64,000 bases of DNA from Amyloporia xantha. Its lineage: Eukaryota > Basidiomycota > Agaricomycetes > Polyporales > Adustoporiaceae. The notes below the pieces were generated by a model. The model had not been told where the DNA came from. It searched no databases and saw nothing but the letters and a program-made list of their open reading frames with translations. Positions 23,450 through 36,486 of the stretch are shown here, piece after piece; position 1 is the stretch's first letter; the number at the start of each line of letters is the position of its first letter. A program made the position numbers and the translations under genes. The stretch covers positions 3,038,001 through 3,102,000 of the forward strand of contig JAYKKR010000002.1 of the NCBI GenBank assembly GCA_036971615.1, given 5' to 3'.

Positions 23450-26400
23450 GTAAGTAACAGTCATGAGGTCCTGCGTACTGAGATAATTCCGCAGCGCATT
23501 GATGAGGTCGTCGTCGCTAGGGTCAGGGTTCATACTCGGGCCGGCAAATGGATTGACCGAAGTCGCAAGCGAAAATGTAGACATAGGTCGTTGCATCATT
23601 CCCATGGGTGGTGGATGCGCGAATCCAGACTGTGAACCACTTCCTTCCACCTCACCGCCGAACATAGTGAGGTTCGTCATGATGGTATTGCGGGCGCCGT
23701 CGGCATCATGCCATACACGCTGGCCGTGTGCTGCTATGGCAGAGGTGCAGGCATCGCCATGTGGCCATAGGCAGAACAAGCGACGGACCCTGATCCGCCG
23801 CCCGCCGGCATGAAAGGCAGACTGTACTGCGACATTACTGGCTGACCGCCATAATGCGACAAATTTGACTGCGATGGCCTTCCGCGAAGATTCAGGTTGG
23901 AGCTTTTGTGACCGAGTGCATTGGTGTCTCGGTAGTAATCACTTGCCTGCGATTCTTTGTGGAAGCTACGCGGCGACTGCGATCTCGATGGAACACGGGA
24001 TCGTACTTGAGAATGTGGCTTGCTGCTATACCCAGTTTCGTCGGAATGACGCGAGCCTGTTTCTCAAGCTTCCGCCTCGTACTCTGTTGGAATTATTCAG
24101 CTGACAGTCCTTCAGGAAGTAACTAGGCGCAACATACCGCTGAACTTCTTCAGAGGGATCATCGAACCGTCGAACTTCTCGTCATCATTCATGATGACTT
24201 TCTTGTTGCTCCTTCGCTAATCACAAGACGCGTGTTTCCCCAACTAAAGTCATCCATGCACCAGACTGAGTAGAGGGGCAAGAAGAAACTGTACACAAGG
24301 TATCTGTAACAATATCTTCGCATGAGACTCAATGGACGTACGAAAGGAGATAGACAACCATCCATCCGATTAACATGAATTCCCGCTTGAGGAGGAAGAT
24401 TATAGCCTGTGGAGTCGGTTAGAATCACATCGACATGCAACTTCTGGCATGCTTACCTGCAGACCGTACACGGCAGCTATCATGACGATCGAAATGAGAG
24501 GGACGGCTGCTTTTCCTGTGGCAACAACAATGATCAGATAGAACAACTCTGAAAGGCGTCATTGAAGGTTCGACGTGCGTGGCGGGTAAGATCTATAATT
24601 CCATGAGTTAAGTGGAATTGTGTAGCTCATACATGACACGTACCAAAGTTCCCAAAAGATCAATGAACACGAAGAATCGCATGGAGAAACAACAGAACCC
24701 GAAGAGTTCAGGGAGGAAGACGAGCTCGCAAAGATTGTGCACAGTCGAGTTGATCCATCGATGACGCTAAGAGAACAGAACTCGCCAGGGTTCCGGTGCT
24801 ATCGTACGGGCTAGCGCGTTCGGAGTGAACTTCGTCCGGAAGGTAGGGAAATTCTTGAGTAGAAGGGTCGTCAAGTACCGATCTTCACCGAGCGAATACA
24901 GGTTCTTCTGATGCAACGTGTCGACATTAGGTTCGGAATATTCCTCGATGATGCGATTGGAGATGATGATTGGGCGAACCTTGTCTGCTGTCCGGATGCG
25001 ATACATGGAGAAACATCGAGGCAGACAAGGCACAGAGCCAAACAGACTCTCGAATGCCTTGGACAGATGGTGCGAAAGATAATATTCATAGACCTGATGA
25101 ATTCTTTAGCAATGGCCAGGGTGCTAGATCTGAAAATGAGAGGCGACGTATCTGAATCATCGTCCACCAGGACCCTTCTTCATTGTTAAGTCTCGTTTCC
25201 CCACAAATACCAATGATACTCGAGTCGTCCGCTCCACCGCGGCCGCTACTAAACGATTCAGCGAATCAAGTGTCACCGCCCATGGCATAGTATAAGCTGC
25301 GTTTATGAGAATATTGAATATGCTTACTGTATCGGCGTCGATAGTAAAAATGTATTCATAGAATGCGGGGTCGATACCAATGGCGTTTCGCATCTGACGG
25401 AATATCTCCAGCTCCATGGGTGGCATGGGTACGTCAAAGTGCACTCGGTTGAGGTACTGCATGACGAGAATCTGACTATCACGCTTGCCACGATTGCCGG
25501 GTTTTGTGCGTTCCGTAGGCTTTCCAACTTTCACAACCATATATCTCGGATACGTCAAGAGCGGACGTGGGGAGGACAGCTATCAAAAGACTCACGGGAC
25601 GATATGACCCTCAAATTCATATAAGCCCGAGTAGATTTTGCCATAATTGATCGCCTTCAAGCCTTCACCAACAGACTTAAACAGCAGTGGCTCAAAATCG
25701 AGCTTAGGGTCAACGCCAAGAATGTCCAGTACAATACGCGGAGTCGTCCGATCGTTACCAGTACCAATGATGTTACCATCGCAAGTGATGAACATGAGCT
25801 TGCGCTTGTCATCACAGTTCAACGCTGCCAAAGAGTCCAACGTCCGGCGTAGTGATTCCTCGCCTTCCGTGTAGCAGGGGACTTGACATATGACAAACTT
25901 GTCTAGCATCTCTGGAGTACCCGAAGGAGACAATTGCAAGGCAGCCAGGACTGTACACAATAATTAGGATGAGGTGTTTTTAAATACGATGAATCTGCTC
26001 ACACTTCACTCCCATAGAGGCCATGATCAAAGCCGAGAAGACCAAGAGCATGTTCTGCACCTGACAGCGGGGCGTGTCTCGGAAATCGAGTTCTCCGAAA
26101 TAGAAGAGGTTCTTGATGTCATTGATGTTTCGTCAAGATATGTCGCGTTCATATTAGCAAGGACACCTTGAATGGACTTTGAAATGTCCTGGCCAGGCTG
26201 CTTCTCACACAGATCGGTCAAGTCCGTGTCGAGGAGCTGATACGGACCCTGATCGTCGTTCATATACAGCGTGTGGAAATAGGCTGAGAGGTCGTAGACG
26301 CTGTTATCCCAGATTGCCCAGAGACTGAACGCAATAGTAGCGAAGGAGTCAGCTCATGCACATCGGGACAGCGAAGTGTGCTGCTTACCGTTGATCGATT

Positions 26401-29400
26401 GTAGGCTCGGGTTCGTCAGCATTAGGCGAATCCTGCCCCTCGCCGTAAACTAATTTCTTGTCATACAGGAAGGCACCTATGTGGAACTGATTCATTTTTG
26501 GCTGGAATACGGCGGTGTACCAATTGTTTGCATACAGAGCACTGAATTTATGTGACTGTAAAGCGCCCGAAGTATGTATCGCCGTCTCCGAGTTGGTAGG
26601 GGGTGTCAGGGAAAGCTGCAGATTGTTCACAAGCCTAGGACAAGCGAGAGTGAGAGGTGGCGGGAAGTAATATGTCATGTCTTGCCCGGCAAGCTGTTCA
26701 AGAAGACTGGCGCTGTTGCTTGGCTCGCTCTGCATATCGCTATGGTGTCCTTGAACGAAATTGCTGACATCATACACCTGTCATTGGACGGCGACGTAGA
26801 AATCGTCGGTTCCTGTGTGCTCGACGAGCTGGGTTGTGTTCCACGCTTTGTCATAGTCCGGGAATAACAGGCGGCCGATATAGAAGAGGACGATACCATT
26901 GAAGAAGAGGATCAGGAAGAAGATCGCAATTTTTTCCCGCCATGCAAGTCGAATGTCTGCACGTTTCACGCGTCCGACTTTCCTGAGACAGAAGCTTGGC
27001 ATCCAGAAGGTCATCATCCACACAACGATAAGCCATTATCGCCGAGTGCGACCTCCACAGTGTTCGGCGCCTCTCGAACGATCATCTCACCAGCCTCCGA
27101 ATGCTCCAGAAGATGCCCCAGAAGAGGCGTCGCTCCGTAGCTCCCGCCCTTCTTGTCCACCTCCGAGCCCCAGACCTCGCCATCTGGTTCGCTGTACCCT
27201 GGTGTTCCGTCGAGCTTAGGAGTGGACAGACCGACCTGCCCATAGCCACCGTTCGAGTTGGGCTCGCGGCAGGAAGTTCCGTTGGTCCCTGTTCGAGCCG
27301 ACAGGAAATTGTCGTCGCTCCCTGTACCGTAGTAGATCCCGTGAGTTGCGAAAGGGCCTTCCAGATGCGTGTACTCGGTAGCATCATCAGGTAAGACGCT
27401 CTCTTCGTCATCGCCTCCCTCTCTTGAACCCTTTCTCTGCTCCTTCTCCGCTGCTCGTAGGACGTCTTCCGCCATCTTCCAAGATGCATAGGTCACCCAG
27501 ATCGGGCGATGGCCCACGACATAATCATCACCCTCTTGCCCGCCGTTCGCCTGTGCGCACTGCCTGATCCTCTCTGCCTCTGAGCTACGCATCGTCGGCA
27601 CATACACAAAATGTGGCGTGCTCGAAGTCAGCGATGAAGTCCGTTTTCCGTCGAGATACCAGATCCGGTAGAAGTAGAGCGCGAGTTTGAGCCTTGACTC
27701 TCCGCTTATCGAAAGACTTTGACGAGCCCGAATCGTTCGGTCGAATACATGATACTGTCCATAGACGAGTCCTATCAAGGCTGGCCGTGATTTCGGAGAG
27801 CTGGTGGTTGAGCGGAGTGGTGATAGGGTAGACTTTCGACGGATCCAAGTGAGGGTGCTCCTCTTTCTCCAAGGACAAGGCACCGTCACGAGAGAGTATC
27901 CCTGTTGGCTGGCGAAGAGGACGTGAGGAAAGTTGAGCTTGAACGATGATGCTTTCATCCTTCGTATGTCTCTCTGTGGCCAGGCTAGGTCCAGACATGA
28001 GCTTCGCGACAAACGAATCGGTGGAGTTGCGAAGAAGAGCGACGAAGGCCGAATCGAGGATGTCGGTGTCCTTCTCCGATGAAGTCTTGAATATCGTAAG
28101 AGCAGGGACCCACGAAGTGGTTTATTCCGGACATCTGACTCGGTGAAGACTCTGGCGGACTCGCAATGAAGGACGCATGAACGCCAAACTTTCCGACGAG
28201 ATCCTGCAACATTTCCTCGTCCCTCTTCTCCCCGCTCTCGCCTGACTTGAAGAATGAACACACCTTGTTCATAACCCAACATTCCCCCTGGCTTCTTACT
28301 TGCCCTCTCGCTTAGCTGAGACCCACGCAGCAGCTCAATACAAGCCGAGTTGTCCATTGTCGTGATCGGGGGTAAGGAGATGCCATCGCCGGTAAGCTGA
28401 CCGCTGTATCTAACCGAATCCTCGAACACGTTACGGAGCGCATATGGTTGGATCACCTCGTTCGAGAAGTTGATGCAGAACTCATCAAATCCTGCTTGAC
28501 CATGAGGCAACAGGAGCGGTGCTGGACCACCGAAATATACGGAGGCTGAGTCGGGAGGTCCCTTCGTCTGGAATCCAGGCTGGTCCAACAATACGATTTG
28601 AGATGGAGGTGGTGGATCCCGAGGACTCGGCGCAATCCTGTTATTAGCGGTTTCGACGACGAGGGCGAACAGAATCGCGTAAAGGTCTCGCATAAGAGAA
28701 TCGCGCTGGGCTGCACTCTGTTGTGCATTGAACATAACAGTCACGTATAACACCTTCCGAACATAGCTTGTCTTGTTCGAGAGGGTCTCGCTCAGTTCAT
28801 CCGAAGGGACACCCAATAGCCGCGCCACTTCCTCGAGGAGCAATGGATTAGCGACGTATGCGGAAACATAACACCCATCCGACTCGGTGAACTGCGCGTT
28901 TCCTAGAAGCAAGATGGCTACGAGAAGACTGAAGATGGAGGAGATATGCTTGGATTTGAAACCAAGAGTCTTCATTGCCACGCGTAAATCGTCCATGGCA
29001 ATAGAGTCGTCGCTGAACGGGCCGGAAGGCAGTCGGTAGCAGCCCAACGAGGTTAGTCCGACGGATCTTCCAAATTGAACCGGGGGCGTTCCTCCGGAGT
29101 TGCTCCAGCCAAGAACTAGCAAGGCGCTTGGTACGCCCGTTCGTCGTACGAGACGGTTCGGGCGGGACTTGTCGAGGCCAAACGTGAGGACCTTCGCCGA
29201 ACTGATGCAACCGTGCTCGCTGAAGTGCAGCTGGAGATAGCGACCTGGCGCGACACATTAGGATTAATTAAAGTCTTCGCGTTGCCAAACGAGTCGAGAA
29301 GCGGAGTGAAAGCGTTGATCTGATTCGCTAGTGTCTTCTCCTTGTTTGAATGAGCAGATGATCTTAGGACTCGGTTCACGAGCTGTGAGCTAGAACTCTT

Positions 29401-29660
29401 TCCAAAGGTCATGAGCCTCTTATGAATGTCGTGAGTCAATCGCACACCTCTTTACGAGGCGTGTGGAAACTCACAGAAACATGGTCGACTACGAGTCATT
29501 TCTTCCCATCAGCAGGTGAGCCATAGCAGCAAGGTCAGAAAGGTGCATTGGCAAGGGTGGTAGACCACCTGGCAGAGGCAGACTGGTGTCCTGGTAGCAC
29601 TCTCGGTAACCCTTTGCACCGGCATCGTTCACGTTAGCTAACGTTTCCAGGGATTGATTA
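23450..29660 (-). pseudogene. decayed myosin-motor chitin synthase (class V/VII type)
   Basis: The family order is recognisable on the minus strand. A myosin-motor-like domain (29.6-27.0 kb) has LLDSFGNAKTLINPN, FDEFCINFSNEVIQPY and LWTVSCIRPND. Membrane segments follow at about 26.95-26.8 kb. Catalytic chitin synthase parts include [42 protein letters not shown] and [20 protein letters not shown], and a C-terminal DEK_C-like segment is DDDLINALRNYLSTQDLMTV. Inactivating changes are many. The QRRRW motif reads stop-R-H-R-W at 24755-24769. Frameshifts occur near 29,240-29,262, 28,266-28,280, 28,070-28,090 and 27,596-27,612; an in-frame TAG is at 23734-23736; the Walker A glycine is lost. Full-length family members are about 1,900-2,000 aa, so nearly the whole gene is present but dead. 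Confidence 0.85.
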
Positions 29661-29949
29661 TATGTGCTGGTTCTTGTGGTAGGCCTGCTTGGAAGCGTGC
29701 CTGGAGAGAAAACGGCATGAACAGAAAAGTAGACTATCGCAGACGTTGAGCCCGAGACAAGATCCTGAGCTCTCCGGAGCTGATCGCCTGAGATGCTTAT
29801 GTGGCCATAGACGACGAAATGAAGGGATCGAAAGAGCGTGTTCGCCGCACTGCACGAGGAAATAAATAAATGTGAGACAGGTGGCACCAAATCCTGTAGA
29901 GACGTCTCGGATGCATGACCGGGATGTGGCACCTTGACAATGGCGAGAC

Positions 29950-32090
29950 GAAGCCCACAAACCCAAGTGCCCGTTCACCAGCGGCTGAGACTGCCCAATA
30001 CAGCTTCCCGCTCTTCCTCGAAGAACGCCATTAGCGAGGGCTAACGCCAGCTTTCGTTTTGCTCTCAGCTCTGACCGCCACGCCTGCACGGCCTCCTTAA
30101 CTTTGCTAGGAGCACATGTCCGGGCGAACATAGTAGCCTCGGCGGCTCGGTGCGTCTTTACCAGCGGGTCAGCCCATGGCTTAGGATCATCCAGCTTCAG
30201 GGGCGTCGCAAATGCAGGGTTGTTTCATCCCTTTTCTCCTTTGAATAGACCTAATCAGGGAGAGTTCCCTTGAAGCGCTATCATGACGTCTACTTACCGG
30301 CTGTCGCCATCGACTCAGTCAAAGTATCTCTATTGCCGACCGCAAGGAGAAGAGTGTTCTCTGAACATAAGAGCGCTGAGTTCTCCAGCCTTTGCGAAAT
30401 TCTTTTGGGCAAGATTGATCCGCCATGCGGCTAATGACAGATCGCCAATCGCTTTGCGCTGAGCCTCTGCCTTCATATCAGGAGCGAAACGTGTAGTCTC
30501 TACAGCTGCATCCAAATCATCCAATCGAAGGGAAAGGTCGAATTTTTGCTTTGAGTCAGTCATGACCCAGAGCACAATGTTCGTCAGTCCTTCGCGAAGC
30601 GTTAGGTGTGGTTAAGAAGGGAAGCACACCTGAAATACTCACCTGTACCCTCTGAGAATGAAGCAACCTCGTTACTCTGCTCCTCTGGAATTGTGGTTAG
30701 GATTTCCGCATCAGTTTCTCAAGTCTTCTTCCAGCGCCGCAGTCTGATACTCCCCCAAGCTTGATGCCAACTTATAGCAAGACATTGAAGTCCTTGTCCA
30801 CAGGGTAGAAACGGCTGTGCGCTAGGATGTTCCCAAATAAGTACAGTAATATATGAACAGGCGATGTGAGCTAAGGCCAGAGAATGTGTCACGTACGTCT
30901 CGAAGTATTTGACTCGGTGCTATCGAAATAGTTTCATCTATTCAATGCACTGGTATAGATAAAACAGGCCCCAATCCATGTTGCTCTCCTCACACTGTGA
31001 GCATATCAGTAATGGCGATATAAATGCAATCGAATTTCCAACCCATCAAGAATCTTAGTGTCCAGCTGGAACGCCTCTTCGACACCCTCGTCTTCAATTT
31101 CCGCGCCTGTTTCCAAGTTTACACACGTCTCAATCGAAACGCAGACCATGAAAAGAATCGTCTTTTCGTGATAGGAACCGACGCCTCAGTGCCAGACCAT
31201 GATACCTTGAGTAACTACCTCATAGTAACTTGCACTCACAGTAAGGATATAACCTACTTTGGGTGTCTGCCTCGATTCTCCGCACAATCTCTCCTGTTTC
31301 GCGATCCTAAAGGAATACAAACTCACCGCCTCTAGCCGCTGGTAGCGTTCCACCGTGTAGTGTGTCGATGCTCCGAGAAGGATTTTTTATATCCCGACAT
31401 CGCTACACTCTCGAAATTCTTGTGGACACGGACTTCCAATCTGTCCTCGAGGGTAGCATACATGTCGGAGTCTGGGCCCCATCCAAAGGAGTTGCCATTA
31501 CTAAACGCCTTGTTCCGCCATGCGAGAGCTGTATATACAATGTATCCACCATCACCTAGAATTGTGATGAATCTCCCGTTGGGTGAGTGATTGAGCGATG
31601 TCGCGTATAGTTTCGTCATACCGAGCTCTTTGATAGAAAGAGGCACACTATCCCCTTAATTTCTCTCAGCGAAACTCTCCTCTTGCATGACTCCGGTATT
31701 GGCTGACAGCACTTCATGGTGCATGTATGAGTTGGCCGGACAGCTCCATGCTGTATGCTGGCTTGTCTGTCCGCGACTAAGTCACACAACCGAGAAACAA
31801 ATGCTACATGGCCTTACCTTTACGACCACAAATCCTCATCATAACCAACCGCGACTGCATTAAAGCTCTTACGTAGAGCAACACACAAGGCACATTGTAA
31901 GGCATAGCACAAAGTGCTGTCTAGTCGATGCGCCCCCCTATTCCACATCTTGACTGTGCCGTCTTCTCCACCGCTGACGACAAGTGGCAGGTAAGGGTAA
32001 AACTTAATGTGTTCAAAACCGAACTATTACTTACCAGTGCGAGTTTAGCGGCGACCACAAACTTACCGAAGCGCCGGGAAAGAATGAGGT
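29950..32090 (-). pseudogene. decayed coatomer beta-prime subunit (SEC27/COPB2) copy, N-terminus missing
   Basis: The minus strand carries LPLVVSGGEDGTVKMWN (WD repeat), ALRKSFNAVAVGYDE and IKELGMTKLYATSLNHSPNG. Next come YTALAWRNKAFSNGNSFGW, DRETGEIVRRIEAD, LWVMTDSKQKFDLSLRLDDL and finally FARTCAPSKVKEAVQAWRSE. These are in the order of COPI beta-prime, the vesicle coat subunit that binds cargo KKxx signals. A one-base loss near 31,818-31,845 (GYDEGFVVVK expected) creates a TAA. A TAG lies at 31307-31309 within WDRETGEIV, and the frame breaks again near 30,345-30,360 and near 30,030. The first WD repeats are absent. It lies directly upstream of, and in tandem with, the chitin synthase relic. 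A working copy must exist elsewhere because the gene is essential in fungi. Confidence 0.82.
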
Positions 32091-32339
32091 CAAAGCCAGC
32101 AACTGACGCGGGTTTTCAACATCGAACGCTGACAGTTCAGCGGCGGCCCGGCGAAGCCGCGTCGGGAATTGTCGAGAGAAGAATGAGCTGGTAAAGGCGA
32201 GTATATGAACCGGTGTGATGGGAAATGAGCTGGTGCGACTGCCTTCCGTGCGATTGGGCTCGCGCTATATATCCAGAGCCCGCGCGATGTCTCTATTGAA
32301 ATACTAAGTATATCTGACTTTTCTATACGCTTCATCTAC

Positions 32340-33400
32340 TTTGGCACGCCCCCACTTCTGGCCAATTAGAGTCATGCTACTCACTTGAACACGTCGATTC
32401 TGACCACAGCCGTCGATTGGCTATCGATGGTACGTACTCCCTGCACTTATGTCACTCGGAAGCTCATTTTCCTTTTGTCAGTGCTCTGCACATGTCAGGA
32501 GATAGACGAATGGTGCGTGGCGTGCAATTCTTGCATTCGTTGTGCACGCGGTGTCTGAGAAGCCATGAGCATCAGCATGAGCCCATTTACTATTTTCTAG
32601 TGCAATATAGCGGACAGAGTCACCCGGCAATCCATCCACCCGCTTCATTTCACCTCCGCCACATTATTAGCCCGGTTCTCGGCTTACTTTTACCGCTGGC
32701 CTAATGTCGCTGGCTGTAGGAGCAAGTCTTTTACACAGCGTGAGAACATTCACGGAAGCCGAAGAGGTAGGCCAGATGGGCGCAGAGAGCAGGTGAGGAA
32801 ACGTAGTGGGCCTTGGATCTCAGACCGGCAGACAGGTATGATTATTCAGGCTGGTGTAATCTTCAGCATGGATGATCTGGAGACCATGAGCAATTCAGGA
32901 TTTTCGATATCAAAATGACTTTCATATTCTCATTCACGTGTATTATATTTCTCCTTCTGTAGACAGAAGCATTCCTGCTGTGCCCAAGAGGTCATATTAC
33001 TCAGCAATGGATGGCCACTCTCATGGCTAGCAGGAGACGTACGTAGGCCGTGCTATGCAGAGTCTCAGGTGCACTACGGCGAGCTATGGCTACGCACACT
33101 TAACGGGTCGACTGCCTGATTTGTTGGCGCTCAGCGAACGGAACGCTCGCATGCAACACTGTTTCACGTTCTTCCTTATTGAATTGAAGCCTTTTGGTAG
33201 CTATCGAGGAACTATAGCAGCTCTAGAAACAATTCCTGACTATTGTCCCAACCCGCACCATAGGCTCATTTACCAAAAAGGCAGTTGTCTGCCGTCGAGT
33301 GGGAGCGACCCCTACGTGGTGCGTGTACGTAGGCCTTTCTCTCGATACAGGCTCAATGACTGTGTTGGACTGTCAATAATCACTGTCGAAGGATTAATCA
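32340..33400. other. intergenic region, nothing recognised
   Basis: Only short uninformative ORFs occur here. A 128-codon plus-strand ORF (33055-33441) shows no domain, no supporting splice structure and overlaps a minus-strand ORF, so it is not called. Confidence 0.4.
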
Positions 33401-33408
33401 CGCTATTG

Positions 33409-33897
33409 CTAGCGGATAATTGGCGGGCAGCGCAAAACTAATGAAACACCGTCCCTGGTGAATATTGACGTTTCGCAAGGTTTACTGACAGTCCATGCCG
33501 AGAAACTGACAGTCCACGGATTCTTCCCTCTGTCCCCTCCCAACTGATGGATCGGGTTGTCCATGCTCATTATGATGGATCCAGAAAAGGACAATCCAGA
33601 CTTAGATCCCAGAGCATATCTTCGGCCAACAGCTATCTTTCTGATCCCAACAGTCAAATCGAATACTGCTTGCCTCATCTGAGTCGAAGGTAAGATTGAA
33701 TGGATATACACCTTTGGCGTGACAATGATCACACCCAGATTGAATATATACCCTTCTGATCGAAATTGCACTCTTCCATCTGGCAGAGAATCGAAGATGG
33801 CCACCTCAACAGCGACCATCCCGATGCGCAGATACGTGGCGGGTGAAGACTCATTCAAAAAACTGAACGATTGGAGATGAGTTGCCCAATCAAACAC
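33409..33897 (-). CDS. hypothetical ORF, 162 codons, doubtful
   Basis: A single uninterrupted frame begins MFDWATHLQSFSFLNESS and contains a moderately hydrophobic middle (YIFNLGVIIVTPKVYIHS). No family is recognised and there is no clear promoter or splice context. It could be a relic exon of an F-box or membrane protein gene, or chance. Low confidence. Confidence 0.2.
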   Translation of the reverse strand: MFDWATHLQSFSFLNESSPATYLRIGMVAVEVAIFDSLPDGRVQFRSEGYIFNLGVIIVTPKVYIHSILPSTQMRQAVFDLTVGIRKIAVGRRYALGSKSGLSFSGSIIMSMDNPIHQLGGDRGKNPWTVSFSAWTVSKPCETSIFTRDGVSLVLRCPPIIR

Positions 33898-34507
33898 GGT
33901 GTTATTGTGGTTTTGCTTTCGCAGAATTCAGTTCGCCCATAGCTAGTATCAGATAACTTCCAAAGAGAGACGTAGGAGCCCAACGTAGCTCTTCGATCTG
34001 GGATGATAACCATGACCTATGCAACAAAATCGCATCGGACCTATGGTTCGCTGGCCATGACTGCAATTACGCAGCTCTACTCGTACGTGCTTGCTCAAAC
34101 TCTCCAATACATCTCTCAATGTGGAATACGAACAGAATTGACATCGCAATTTTTGATAAACATACATTAACTCGAAGAATGTAGGTTTATGGGTAGCGTT
34201 TATGATAGCAGACAACGTATCAACGATCTACCCGAGGGTAAACAATACAAGACATTCGAAGAAAGTATACAACTGGACAAGCAGACTGAGTAGCAATTTA
34301 AATCCTTTGTTACATCGTTGTACACCGAAGCAGATAGATCACGCTATAATACAAAAGTTGTTTGCGACCTTCACAGTGAAATCGGACATCTTCATCCGGA
34401 GTGATGCATGGCCATAAACGTAACTCTGAAATGAGATGGTCCTTCTTCAGCTACACCTCGGTGAATGACATAGGACTCACACGTAGTAGGAGAGTCAGCG
34501 TTTACAT

Positions 34508-35821
34508 TCAAGAAATCGATTCGAGGAGCGGCGTCGGAAGATGCCGCTCTGTGTTCCGCTGAGTGAGATTCGGGTGCCAGCACTGCCATGCAGATGAAAC
34601 AGTGATGTTCTCGGTGTGGGTGCAGATCACTCGGAGATCATACATCTCTATAAGCAGTCTCGGCAGTTTGGTCAGGATTACATCCACCACGGCCTCCCTT
34701 GAAGTAGTACTGGCTGACGATAAATGGAGAGAGTAATGCACGTCAAAGAGGACGACGAGTTTCGGATGGGCTGCTGCCTGACGAGTCAAATGAAGGCCGA
34801 TATTTTCCCAGTGCAGTTCCTCCAGAGTGTCTGCTCGACTCAAAAGGAGTACAATCTCGATGGAACCCATCCTAGTGGACTGTAGATGCTCGAGCACATT
34901 TGGCACCCATAGTCGTGAGTCAGAATTCCAAGTCTCAACTATTATCCGCAGTGTCATGAGTTTCGTGTTGTGGGAGAGGTCTAAACCAAGCGGGGATTGA
35001 CCTTCAAAAGAACGGATCAGCTCAATCATAGGCTGTCATAATGAACAAAGCTCACCTGTGGCAGGATTGGATCCAGTTTCGGGCAAGCTGGGGGCAATCA
35101 CAACACGTTCCAAGTACTCTCCTGCTCTCCGTAGTAAATATTGTACATGTGCACCTTGTACAGGGTCCTCCCACCAGGCCTCCAGATCACGAAGCTGCAT
35201 CTCAAATAAGGCACCATTAATGAACCAAGCTGACGCAAGAGGGGATATGCGCCGAAGACTAAGCGACCGGATGTGTTTTCTTGGGGTGGACATGACGGTT
35301 ACAAGAGCTTTATGGCGGTAGGACCAGAACACATCGTAAAAGTGGACGGTGGACAGGCTAGGGCATGCAGCCAGTAAGAGGGGTAGATCATTGCCTGTAA
35401 ATGCTGTGTCCTGAAGGACCAGCGTGTGAACCGTGGAAAACCGTTGCTGGAGGAGCTGCCTTGTCTCGTCAGACATAATTGTCGCTGACCAGTTTCTGAA
35501 TTTGACTCGTTCGACTTTATTGAGCTTCAGTAAAACGCGGGGTGCTTCTTGGTCTAGCCATGAAAACGTCTCATCCAAGGTAACTGATAAATCATGGACA
35601 TAGTACGCTAAGTGCGGAGCTTGGAGAAGCAGTCCCTCGAATTGTTCATAGCGGCAAGATCCAAGGATATAAACAGAACGGAAAAGATAGATCCTGCTCA
35701 TGGTGTACCATGTGCGGCATGTTATTCCACAGGCACCAAGGACACGGGGATCGTCCGATAGGTAGTGGAATATAATATGCTGTATTTCAGTGGGAAGATA
35801 CAGGACATATGAGTTATTCAT
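34508..35821 (-). CDS. F-box / leucine-rich-type protein, 419 aa
   Basis: Two exons (35056-35821 and 34508-35001) join across a 54 bp GTGAGC...AAG intron in frame, giving 419 residues. Residues about 9-52 form an F-box (LPTEIQHIIFHYLSDDPRV, then CRTWYTMSRIYLFRSVYI), which would bind Skp1 in an SCF ubiquitin ligase. The rest has irregular LRR-like stretches (VHTLVLQDTAFTGNDLPLLL, LEHLQSTRMGSIEIVLLL, TLEELHWENIGLHL) that would act as the substrate-binding part. The F-box followed by loose repeats and the length around 420 fit the very large F-box families of Agaricomycetes. The frame is intact. The substrate is unknown. Confidence 0.75.
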
Positions 35822-35829
35822 TCCCTATC

Positions 35830-36480
35830 ATATGATTAGACAGTACACAGTTCATTCAGAATGACGATGGATGACTCATTTGAAAGCCAGACTTACCATA
35901 CGTCTAATTGGAGTACGCGGTAAGGGCACAGCGCCAGTCGTTCGCACCTCTAGAGATAGCGCCGATAATGGTTGCAGCCGCGACATCTACATCAATATGT
36001 CAAATCATCTGTCCACAAAACTTTCAACAAACGGCTGATACGATACCAATGGGGGATGGCTGTACCATAAGCTGAAGTCGAGCGAAACACAGGTGTTGCA
36101 CGACGGTAGGAAGCGAGGAAGCGAGTTATGCCCTAAAATAGATCAACTCGTGATTCGTGTCGGTGATCCCGTGAACGGTCTCCTCTTTCTTTTGACACAC
36201 ATGGTCAGTACATATTAATCCTTCTCGAGCTCGTTGTAGAACGGCTCCAGAAAAGTCAGCGAAAATGTGCCACGACCATTATCTGTCCACGTCCACGTCC
36301 ACACCTTCTCAATCAAAGTAGCGAAGACTACAATGCACTTGATTGTGGGCGAAATGCCTGGCGCAGAATTCGTCAGTATGTCAACATGAATGCGAACTAA
36401 GCCGGCAAGCAATACATAGCAGCTCAATTCCAATGTCTGCAGGCTTCAAGTCGACGTACACGCCCCATTGACGGTGTAGA
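35830..36480. other. short intergenic stretch, no gene supported
   Basis: A 72-codon minus-strand frame (36215-36433) is present but carries no recognisable motif. It may be a further decayed piece of the sequence that precedes the minisatellite. Confidence 0.3.
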
Positions 36481-36486
36481 TGTACG

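Noticed and set aside
27014..29122. A 702-codon intact open frame, which could suggest a functional gene
   Set aside because: The openness is misleading: the expected protein switches frame several times within it and the downstream QRRRW motif carries a stop.
33055..33441. 128-codon plus-strand ORF
   Set aside because: No domain, no splice context and overlap with an opposite ORF; likely chance.
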